A stretch of DNA of 6,719 nt from CAZTLE01 sp964614415. Lineage in GTDB: Bacteria; Bacteroidota; Bacteroidia; Flavobacteriales; Flavobacteriaceae. Below are positions 1 to 5,212 of this stretch, in pieces. The first letter of the stretch is position 1. Each line of letters begins with the position of its first letter. Both the position numbers and the translations under genes were made by a program. Under the pieces are notes generated by a model. The model had not been told where the DNA came from. It saw only the letters and a program-made list of their open reading frames with translations, and did not search any database. The stretch covers positions 1 to 6,719 of the forward strand of contig CAZTLE010000213.1 in NCBI GenBank assembly GCA_964614415.1, in the 5' to 3' direction.

Positions 1-50
1 AAACTGAAAATTTCCAATGCAACATTCAAGCCTTCTGTCCGGGGCTAATA

Positions 51-89
51 TAACTAAATTTTTAGTTAAAACTAATTTTTTAGTTAAAA
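51..89. promoter_or_regulatory. Tandem A/T-rich dyads, probable repressor operator
   Basis: Two inverted repeats lie side by side. The first has perfect 8-bp arms TAACTAAA (51-58) and TTTAGTTA (61-68) around a 2-bp spacer. The second has 6-bp arms AACTAA (70-75) and TTAGTT (80-85) around 4 bp. Their centres are 18 bp apart, and the 13-mer TTTTTAGTTAAAA occurs twice with the same 18-bp period. Stems of only A-U and two G-C pairs with almost no loop make an RNA terminator unlikely. A DNA site for a small dimeric winged-helix repressor (BlaI/MecI or MarR type) is a reasonable inference. The site could act on the DUF456 gene at 133 or on an unseen leftward gene. On the minus strand, TATATTAG (52 to 45) is a 7 of 8 match to the TANNTTTG -7 box. 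Confidence 0.5.
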
Positions 90-132
90 TAGTTGTAACG
101 GATTCGTAATTTGGGCGTCCAATCCATCGCCT

Positions 133-633
133 ATGGATATCGTCTTCATGATTTTTGGGTTCCTGCTAATGCTTATCGGCATGGTGGGAAGTGTACTACC
201 AATTCTACCCGGAACCCCTATAAGCTGGGCCGGAATTATCGTGCTGCACCTGGCCCCCTCCATTCCATTTAACTGGACAATAATTATAGTCACAGGAGTC
301 ATTGCCATTGCCATCTATGTCCTGGATTATATTATTCCATCTCTGGGAACAAAGAAGTTCGGAGGTAGTCGTGCAGGTGCCTATGGTACGTTTATCGGGC
401 TCATTATCGGGATCTTCGCCCCTATCCCCTTCGGAATACTTATTGGACCCTTTGTCGGAGCTCTGATAGGTGAAATGGTCTTCAATCAGACTGAAGGCGG
501 TCAGGCATTCAAAGCTGCCCTCGGGTCCTTCATCGGATTCCTGGCTTCCACTTTTATGAAGCTGATGTTTACGGTAAGTTTCTTTATTTTCTTCCTCTAT
601 CTGGTCTGGGACTATCGCAGTTTGATCTTCTAG
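133..633 (+). CDS. DUF456 family integral membrane protein
   Basis: A 166-residue, very hydrophobic protein that fits the DUF456 family (Pfam PF04306), whose function is not established. Hydrophobic segments lie at about residues 3-24, 30-40, 46-66, 82-112 and 130-158, so it should sit in the inner membrane. The family signature is visible: Gly/Pro-rich VLPILPGTP near residues 21-29, LDYIIPSLGTKKFGGS at 64-79, then Gly-rich segments GTFIGLIIGIF (85-95) and GPFVGALIGE (105-114) that suggest tight helix packing. The length is normal for the family. The start at 133 was chosen because it precedes the first hydrophobic segment; no clear Shine-Dalgarno is present, which is common in this phylum. 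The gene is monocistronic in the window. Its TAG stop lies in a CTAG shared with the stop of the converging nitroreductase. A role in transport is not shown by the sequence. Confidence 0.9.
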   Translation: MDIVFMIFGFLLMLIGMVGSVLPILPGTPISWAGIIVLHLAPSIPFNWTIIIVTGVIAIAIYVLDYIIPSLGTKKFGGSRAGAYGTFIGLIIGIFAPIPFGILIGPFVGALIGEMVFNQTEGGQAFKAALGSFIGFLASTFMKLMFTVSFFIFFLYLVWDYRSLIF

Positions 634-1187
634 ACCCAGGAGGTCTTCTCCTCTATGGCAGTTTTTCGTTCCCCTTCGGGCAGGGCATTGTCGTATTTCC
701 CCATATAAAAGAAGCCCAGGCATTTTTCGCCTGGCGCCAGTGACACCAAGTCTCCCAGATAATTCTTTAACGCGGGAGTACTCCAATACGTCCCAACTCC
801 CATGTCATGGGCCACCAGCCACATATTCTGAACCGCCATAGCCGTGGACGCTACTTCCTCCCACTCCGGTACCGATTCTTTAGGGTCTCGCTGCATGCAG
901 ATAGCGATCACACAGCCGGATTGCAGCGGCTTGTCCATAACCTTCTTGTGCTTGAATTCCGAATAAGGCGTAACCGTTTCCTCATATTTCTTTCCGAGAA
1001 ACTGGGCTAGTTGTTCACGGGAATCAGCACTATGAAATACCTTAAAGCGCCAGGGTTCGGTTCTCCTGTGGGTAGGTGCCCAATTGGCGGCTTCGAGGAT
1101 AGTGTTTATTTCTTCTTTGGAAATTGGGGTATCGTTATACTGGGATGGAAAGACAGCTCTCCGGCTTCGAATTATCTCTGAAATCAT
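630..1187 (-). CDS. YdjA-like nitroreductase family protein (FMN)
   Basis: A 185-residue protein of the nitroreductase fold, closest in layout to the compact YdjA-like subfamily (about 180 residues); these are homodimeric, cytoplasmic FMN enzymes using NAD(P)H. Visible features are the N-terminal RSRRAVFP (7-14), whose arginines normally contact the FMN phosphate, APTHRRTEPWRFKVF (37-51), VPEWEEVASTAMAVQN (106-121) for the helix at the dimer interface, GVGTYWSTPAL (130-140) at the flavin site, and LGFFYMGKY (157-165) in the last core strand. All blocks are present and the length is full, so the enzyme looks active; its physiological substrate cannot be told. It lies 28 bp downstream of the histidine kinase on the same strand, but a perfect dyad and a -7 box in that gap suggest its own promoter. 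The start at 1187 is the first ATG and gives a complete N-terminus. Its 3' end overlaps the DUF456 gene by 4 bp. Confidence 0.93.
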   Translation of the reverse strand: MISEIIRSRRAVFPSQYNDTPISKEEINTILEAANWAPTHRRTEPWRFKVFHSADSREQLAQFLGKKYEETVTPYSEFKHKKVMDKPLQSGCVIAICMQRDPKESVPEWEEVASTAMAVQNMWLVAHDMGVGTYWSTPALKNYLGDLVSLAPGEKCLGFFYMGKYDNALPEGERKTAIEEKTSWV

Positions 1188-1206
1188 GTATTCAATTTTG
1201 AATACA
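1187..1206. promoter_or_regulatory. Perfect 20-bp dyad at the nitroreductase start, likely operator
   Basis: Perfect 9-bp arms TGTATTCAA (1187-1195) and TTGAATACA (1198-1206) flank a 2-bp spacer. On the minus strand the final A of the dyad is the first base of the nitroreductase ATG, and the other end overlaps the -7 box at 1205-1212. A protein bound here would cover the transcription start and the start codon, so repression of the nitroreductase is the simplest inference. The size and symmetry fit a MarR- or TetR-type dimer; no such regulator gene is in the window. Confidence 0.55.
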
Positions 1207-1212
1207 AAAATA
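1205..1212 (-). promoter_or_regulatory. Candidate Bacteroidota -7 box for the nitroreductase
   Basis: Reading the minus strand from 1212 to 1205 gives TATTTTTG, an exact match to the TANNTTTG -7 consensus of the Bacteroidota housekeeping sigma factor. Transcription would start near 1198-1200, leaving a leader of only about 12 nt. I could not find a convincing TTTG -33 box at the expected 19-21 bp upstream, which lies inside the end of the kinase gene, so the call stays moderate. Confidence 0.4.
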
Positions 1213-1215
1213 CAA

Positions 1216-2298
1216 CTAAGTCGTCACATTTTCAGGCAGAAAAATGCGAGTCACCACCTCATCGTCTTCGTTTTCCATCTCAAATTCAAAGGTTTCTTCA
1301 TACAGGGACTCCAATCGGGATATAACATTGCTTATTCCCGTTCCGAAGGAAACAGCACTCGCTTTTAATGGCTTCCCATTATTGCTTACGACAACATGCA
1401 AGCCATCGGACTTCTTGTCAATAGACACCGTTACGGTCAGGGAATCATGATCGTACGAATACCCATGTTTGATGGAATTCTCAACGATAGGCTGAAGCAT
1501 TAACGGAGGAACAAGTGACTGCTCAGCTTCTTTGGAAATATTGAGCTTAAAATCGAGTTTCTCATCGTATCGTATTTTCTCGATCTTGAGATATTTTTTT
1601 AGCAAGGCAATTTCCTCTTTTACCGTAATAAACTTGATGTCTTTTAATTCCAATGTATCTCTCAGGACATCACTTAGATCGGCTATGGCATTTTGAGCGC
1701 GCTCAGGGCTATCGTCCACGAGAGCCGAAATATCATTGAGCGTATTGAACAAAAAATGAGGTTGTAATTGCGATTGCAGGGCCTTGATCTTGGAGTCCAG
1801 CAATTGTGTTTTCAGATTTGACTGATTGACCTCGTAGTCCCGTTGTTTTTTGAAGAAGTAATAGGCATATACAATGGCGATCATCGAAAAGTAGAGGAAG
1901 AAGTTATAATCGGTCCCCAACACCGCTCTCACATAATTTGCCTGCCAGGACATATCCTCCTCGTATCCAAAAACCACATTGTACAACAAGATCTGCGAGA
2001 ATACCGAGTAGAATGTCAGTCCAATAGCAAAAACAACATGTACCAACAGGCCCAACCATCCCGGAATGTATTTCTTAACGACCAACCAACGCACACTTAC
2101 TATCGCGGCCATGATGAACAGGAACTTGAGCAAATATCTCAGGAATATGCTCAACACCATTTGCCCCCAGGTAAAGGTGGTATAGGCGCTTTCATTCCAC
2201 TTACCAAGTGCTCCACTCACCGTGGAAAGGACAAAGGATACTATAAAAAAGTAGAATAAATACCGCCAAAGCCTGGCATCCAATACCGGTCGTTCCAT
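1216..2298 (-). CDS. LytS/YehU-type membrane sensor histidine kinase
   Basis: A 360-residue sensor kinase of the LytS/YehU class (His_kinase PF06580 plus HATPase_c). Four hydrophobic helices lie at about residues 10-28, 47-67, 80-105 and 131-149, with Lys/Arg-rich ends at 70-76 and 149-153 that place the kinase in the cytoplasm. A helical linker (150-178) leads to the phosphoacceptor block QPHFLFN (179-185, His181). The N box PLMLQPIVENSIKHG is at 265-279 and the G box GTGISNVISRL at 319-329, so the catalytic core is intact. No separate sensory domain is seen; the external loops (about 29-46 and 106-130) are short, so the signal may be sensed in or at the membrane. The kinase phosphorylates the partner regulator encoded 3 nt upstream, and the tight spacing implies one mRNA and coupled translation. 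The specific signal is unknown. Confidence 0.94.
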   Translation of the reverse strand: MERPVLDARLWRYLFYFFIVSFVLSTVSGALGKWNESAYTTFTWGQMVLSIFLRYLLKFLFIMAAIVSVRWLVVKKYIPGWLGLLVHVVFAIGLTFYSVFSQILLYNVVFGYEEDMSWQANYVRAVLGTDYNFFLYFSMIAIVYAYYFFKKQRDYEVNQSNLKTQLLDSKIKALQSQLQPHFLFNTLNDISALVDDSPERAQNAIADLSDVLRDTLELKDIKFITVKEEIALLKKYLKIEKIRYDEKLDFKLNISKEAEQSLVPPLMLQPIVENSIKHGYSYDHDSLTVTVSIDKKSDGLHVVVSNNGKPLKASAVSFGTGISNVISRLESLYEETFEFEMENEDDEVVTRIFLPENVTT

Positions 2299-2301
2299 AG
2301 G

Positions 2302-3096
2302 TTATTTTATTCCGATTTTCTGAAGAAACGCAGTCCGGTAGTTCTTGGTAAGCGCAAACGAAGTACCGTCGGTTGTCACGACACTGTAGTCTCCCATTCC
2401 CTCGCTCACAACCTCCTTCACATGATCACGGCTAATAATAGTTGATCGGTTGATCCGGGAAAAATGCTCGGGGTCCAGGTTTGCGGCCAGTTCGGTCATG
2501 GATATGCGGTAAATGTGCTTCTCATCGGACCGCGTAAATATTTCGGCGTAGTATCCGGATGACGTAATGAATTTTATGTCTTCAACCTTTACAAAATAAT
2601 ACCGCTTTTTCTTCTTAAGTACGATCTGTTTTAGGTATCGGGACGAAGGATCATCATACATTTCAGGATTACCGGACATCAAAGCGACGAGACCGTTGAG
2701 TTTGTTTCTAAGCTCTGCCTGATCATTGAGTTGCACCTGACGAATCCCTCGCTCCAGAGATTCAAAAAAACGCTCTTTACGATAGGGTTTCAGCAGAAAA
2801 TCTATGGCCTGAACTTCAAAAGCCTGCACGGCAAATGCATTAAACGCAGTAACGAAAATGATAACGGGTGTTCGCTCTTCCGGTAGTTCTTTAAGTACAT
2901 CAAACCCCGTCATATCGGTCATTTTGATGTCCAGAAAAACGAGATCGGGCAAATCTTCATTGAGGATACGAAGGGTCTCTTTCCCATTGGATGCCTCGCT
3001 AACGATAAGATCCTTGTCACTTTCGGAAAGAAAGCCTGTGATCCGCTTTCGGGCGAGTGCTTCGTCATCTGCAACAAGTACCTTAATTACCGACAT
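2302..3096 (-). CDS. LytTR-family response regulator
   Basis: A 264-residue regulator with an N-terminal receiver (about 3-120) and a C-terminal LytTR DNA-binding domain (about 155-262). The receiver shows the acidic pocket D10-D11, phosphoacceptor Asp56 in VFLDIKM, Thr83 in FVTAF and Lys103 in LLKPY, so it should be phosphorylated normally. The LytTR part shows the typical VEDIKFITSSGYY (171-183) and FSRINRSTIIS (212-222) blocks. It is the first gene of the regulator-kinase operon; a regulator preceding its LytS-type kinase is a familiar arrangement. The ATG at 3096 starts directly before the receiver's first strand, and AAAGGA lies just one base before it, too close to be a good Shine-Dalgarno. 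No clear promoter was found, though dyads fill the region upstream. Targets are unknown; its own operon and the divergent secreted protein are the nearest candidates. Confidence 0.95.
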   Translation of the reverse strand: MSVIKVLVADDEALARKRITGFLSESDKDLIVSEASNGKETLRILNEDLPDLVFLDIKMTDMTGFDVLKELPEERTPVIIFVTAFNAFAVQAFEVQAIDFLLKPYRKERFFESLERGIRQVQLNDQAELRNKLNGLVALMSGNPEMYDDPSSRYLKQIVLKKKKRYYFVKVEDIKFITSSGYYAEIFTRSDEKHIYRISMTELAANLDPEHFSRINRSTIISRDHVKEVVSEGMGDYSVVTTDGTSFALTKNYRTAFLQKIGIK

Positions 3097-3147
3097 GTCC
3101 TTTCAGAATCTGTTCAAACAGGAAGAATACTAAAATTTGAGTCAAGG

Positions 3148-3190
3148 TATCAAAAATTGATAGGAATCAGCAAAAAAAAGATGCTGAATC
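3148..3190. promoter_or_regulatory. Adjacent dyads upstream of the LytTR regulator
   Basis: The first dyad has perfect 6-bp arms TATCAA (3148-3153) and TTGATA (3157-3162) around AAA. One base later, a 9-bp stem with a single A-A mismatch pairs 3164-3172 (GAATCAGCA) with 3182-3190 (TGCTGAATC) around an A-rich 9-nt loop. They lie 52-94 bp upstream of the regulator start, a distance suited to an activator or autoregulatory site. Chance dyads are common in A/T-rich DNA, so function is unproven. Confidence 0.3.
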
Positions 3191-3254
3191 CATCAATTGA
3201 CAGATCAAAGGCCCGCCAGGACTAAAATACCATCAACTCTTTGTTTACAGGCTG

Positions 3255-3287
3255 TTTGGCAGTTTTGAAATCCATTCAACAGGTTTG
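3255..3287 (+). promoter_or_regulatory. Candidate promoter for the secreted propeller gene
   Basis: TTTG at 3255-3258 and CAGGTTTG at 3280-3287 resemble the Bacteroidota -33 TTTG and -7 TANNTTTG boxes, with a 21-bp spacer in the accepted range. The -7 box has one mismatch, C for the first T. Transcription would start near 3293 and give a leader of about 100 nt that includes the stem-loop at 3299-3332. No better match was found closer to the start codon. Confidence 0.35.
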
Positions 3288-3298
3288 CATCAGGAACT

Positions 3299-3332
3299 AC
3301 ACCGCTCTTATCATTTTATCGGACAGCGGTGT
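3299..3332 (+). other. Stem-loop in the presumed 5' leader
   Basis: Perfect 8-bp arms ACACCGCT (3299-3306) and AGCGGTGT (3325-3332) enclose an 18-nt loop, with a TTTT run (3336-3339) shortly after. If the promoter at 3255-3287 is real, this would fold at the very 5' end of the mRNA, about 65 nt before the ATG, and could stabilise it. The U tract is too short and offset to call a terminator confidently. No protein or ligand partner is indicated. Confidence 0.4.
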
Positions 3333-3396
3333 TGGTTTTGACAACTTGCAAGCGAACCCGGTTCACTTTCAGAATTTCAACTAAAAATAAACAGCT

Positions 3397-5157
3397 ATGA
3401 AAAAATCAGTAATGCTCCCGGGCATAGCCGCCGTGTTATGCCTGAGTCAAATCCATGCACAATCCTTTGAGGAGACCTCGTTTCCCGACCTAACCACCAC
3501 GCCCACAGCTTCGAGAAGTGCCAATTTTGTGGACGTAAATGGCGACGGCTGGGACGATATATTTATCACCAACGGCCCGGCAAGCGGACAGGACAATATG
3601 TTGTACATCAATAATACCGACGGTACATTTACTACGGTCAGTTCCGACGATATTGTAAGCGACGGGGATCGCTCGGACGGTGCCAGTTTTGCCGATGCCG
3701 ACAATGACGGCGATCTGGACGCCTTTGTGGTTACCTTTGGCGCCAACGGCCAGGGAAAGAAAAACTATTTCTACCGAAACAATGGTGACGGAACTTTTAC
3801 CTACGAACCCAACATCGCCATGGGAATTCCGCTTACCTATTCGGAAATGGCAACCTGGATCGATGCGAACGACGATCAGTTTCTCGATCTTTATTTCACG
3901 AACAGTGTAGGCAGTTTGACCAACCTGTATTTCGAAAATCAGGGAGACGGTAGCTTCGCCGCTGTAACGAATCTCACTATTACCAATGAAGCAAAGCCTT
4001 CACGGTCTGTTGATTGGATCGATTATGACGGGGACGGGGATTGTGATCTTTTTGTGACTAACGAGAACAACCAGACAAATACGCTGTACCGTAACGACGG
4101 GGCGGACGACTTCGTTCAAATAAATAACCTTGCCATCGTTCAGGATATGAAAAACTCTGCGGGAAGCTCCTGGGGAGATATTGACAACGACGGCGACTTC
4201 GATCTGTTTGTGGCCAATTACGCCAACGGGGGTCAGAGCAATCAGTTGTTCATCAACAACGGGGGAACCTTTACGGAGGACGTTGCTTCGGAAGTAGCTT
4301 CGGCAGTGACCAATTCCTTCGGGTCATCCTTCGGTGATGTCGACAACGACGGCGATCTGGATCTGTTCGTTTGCAATGCCTATCTGGCGGGCCAGACAAC
4401 CAATTTCCTGTATATCAACGACGGAGCGGGTAACTTCACTCTCGACACAAACAGTGATCTGGCGAATCACCAGGGCTGGACCTTCGGGGCTGCCTTTGGC
4501 GATTTTGACAATAACGGATGGTTGGACGTACTACTGGCCAATAATCTAAACGACAACCAGGCCAATTCCCTTTACCGAAATACAGGCAGTGGCAATAATT
4601 GGGTAAAACTGAATCTTGAGGGCGAAACATCGAATTTCTCGGCTGTGGGGGCCCTTGTAAGGGTCCGTGCTAATATTAACGGAAGTGATGTATGGCAAAC
4701 ACGAAAGGTACAGGCAGCAAGCGGTTACTGCAGTCAGAACAGCTACAGCAATCACTTCGGTCTGGGAGATGCTACGATCATCGATGAGATTGAAGTATCC
4801 TGGCCTTCCGGAACAATTGAAACCTTCAACGACGTAGACCTGAACGAAATTTACACTATCGTTGAGGGACAGGGAACACTGCTGGGGATTGACGAGGCTC
4901 TGGCCATAGACTTCACACTGCATCCCAATCCAACAAGTGGTAAGTTCAGTATTGGGGTTACCGGATCTACATTCTCAACACCCTTGACTGTTCATATTTA
5001 TACGATCGAGGGGCGGCAGGTATTGGAACAATCCTGGGATACATCCCGATTCAATGAGGCATACCTGGACATTTCACAGGAGGCCGGTGGTTTCTATTTG
5101 TTCACAATACAAGACAGGAATACTACAATACACAGCGGAAAACTCATAAAGCAGTAG
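3397..5157 (+). CDS. Secreted FG-GAP/VCBS propeller protein with ASPIC/UnbV domain and T9SS sorting tail
   Basis: A 586-residue exported protein. Residues 1-21 are a signal peptide (Lys-Lys, hydrophobic core, likely cleavage in IHA-QS); the cysteine at 15 lacks a proper lipobox, so it is not called a lipoprotein. Seven Asp-rich calcium loops follow, starting at residues 46, 100, 156, 209, 261, 314 and 369 (for example DADNDGDLD, DVDNDGDLD). The even spacing of 52-56 residues indicates a seven-bladed beta-propeller. An ASPIC/UnbV domain (PF07593) spans about 401-489, with VGALVRVRA, ASGYCSQNS, HFGLGDA and EVSWPSG visible. Residues 508-586 (HPNPTSGKF, VHIYTIEGR, GFYLFTIQD) form a T9SS type A sorting domain, so the product should cross the outer membrane and be anchored or released. 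This CRTAC1-like layout is widespread in marine Bacteroidota; the ligand is unknown and adhesion or polymer binding is only an inference. It is transcribed alone, divergent from the LytTR operon. Confidence 0.93.
   Translation: MKKSVMLPGIAAVLCLSQIHAQSFEETSFPDLTTTPTASRSANFVDVNGDGWDDIFITNGPASGQDNMLYINNTDGTFTTVSSDDIVSDGDRSDGASFADADNDGDLDAFVVTFGANGQGKKNYFYRNNGDGTFTYEPNIAMGIPLTYSEMATWIDANDDQFLDLYFTNSVGSLTNLYFENQGDGSFAAVTNLTITNEAKPSRSVDWIDYDGDGDCDLFVTNENNQTNTLYRNDGADDFVQINNLAIVQDMKNSAGSSWGDIDNDGDFDLFVANYANGGQSNQLFINNGGTFTEDVASEVASAVTNSFGSSFGDVDNDGDLDLFVCNAYLAGQTTNFLYINDGAGNFTLDTNSDLANHQGWTFGAAFGDFDNNGWLDVLLANNLNDNQANSLYRNTGSGNNWVKLNLEGETSNFSAVGALVRVRANINGSDVWQTRKVQAASGYCSQNSYSNHFGLGDATIIDEIEVSWPSGTIETFNDVDLNEIYTIVEGQGTLLGIDEALAIDFTLHPNPTSGKFSIGVTGSTFSTPLTVHIYTIEGRQVLEQSWDTSRFNEAYLDISQEAGGFYLFTIQDRNTTIHSGKLIKQ
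3532..4527 (+). repeat. Seven in-frame calcium-loop repeats, period about 53 codons
   Basis: The seven Asp-rich loops of the propeller protein begin at nucleotides 3532, 3694, 3862, 4021, 4177, 4336 and 4501. DNA similarity survives between some units: GACAAYGACGGCGATCTGGA at 3700-3719 and 4342-4361 differs at one base, and the first 14 bases recur at 4183-4196, exactly 159 bp before the copy at 4342. Unit 3 (DANDDQFLD) is degenerate: it lacks the glycine of the loop. The near-identical units could recombine to add or lose blades. Confidence 0.75.
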
Positions 5158-5181
5158 TGTTTATTGTGTTATGATGGTGAG

Positions 5182-5212
5182 AACCCGGGACTGATCGCAG
5201 CCCGGGTTTTTT
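5182..5212 (+). terminator. Rho-independent terminator after the propeller gene
   Basis: Perfect 8-bp arms AACCCGGG (5182-5189) and CCCGGGTT (5201-5208) are extended inward by CTG/CAG (5191-5193 and 5198-5200) past one bulged A, closing on the tetraloop ATCG. A run of six T follows (5207-5212). It lies 24 nt after the stop codon at 5157. The T run points to plus-strand termination; on the minus strand the same hairpin starts 3 nt after the CHAT gene's stop but is not followed by a U tract, so its action there would be weaker. Confidence 0.88.

Larger units (their letters stand above)
3097..3396. other. 300-bp divergent intergenic region
   Basis: This gap separates the start codons of the LytTR regulator (leftward) and the secreted propeller protein (rightward), so it must hold both promoters. 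It is A/T-rich with no plausible gene. It contains a small dyad CTGTT-ca-AACAG at 3110-3121, 14 bp before the regulator ATG; the paired dyads at 3148-3190; the 8-bp palindrome TCAATTGA at 3193-3200; a candidate rightward promoter at 3255-3287; and a stem-loop at 3299-3332. The pentamer ACAGG occurs three times on the plus strand (3118, 3247 and 3279). No tRNA or riboswitch fold was recognised. Confidence 0.7.

Noticed and set aside
1..48. Possible end of a plus-strand gene (frame 1 runs to TAA at 46-48) or, alternatively, a leftward gene starting at ATG 25 with AGAAGG upstream
   Set aside because: Only 8 to 15 codons are visible in either case and both readings cannot be right, so no gene is called; the leftward option is mentioned with the operator.
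51..89. A/T dyads as a transcription terminator
   Set aside because: The stems are almost all A-U with 2- to 4-nt loops, which would be too unstable in RNA; the tandem symmetry suits a protein site better.
205..786. 193-residue open frame on the minus strand across the DUF456 gene
   Set aside because: It lies antisense to a clear membrane protein gene and over the end of the nitroreductase; its translation is low in complexity and matches no family.
1843..2259. 138-residue plus-strand frame inside the histidine kinase gene
   Set aside because: It is antisense to the membrane part of the kinase, rich in His/Gln as expected from an antisense reading, with no recognisable domain.
3397..3459. 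Lipoprotein signal on the propeller protein (cysteine at residue 15)
   Set aside because: The residues before the cysteine (A-V-L) do not make a lipobox, since the position just before Cys should be small, and a better ordinary cleavage site follows at IHA-QS.
4546..4923. 125-residue minus-strand frame inside the propeller gene
   Set aside because: It is antisense to the well-supported ASPIC/UnbV domain and resembles no known protein.
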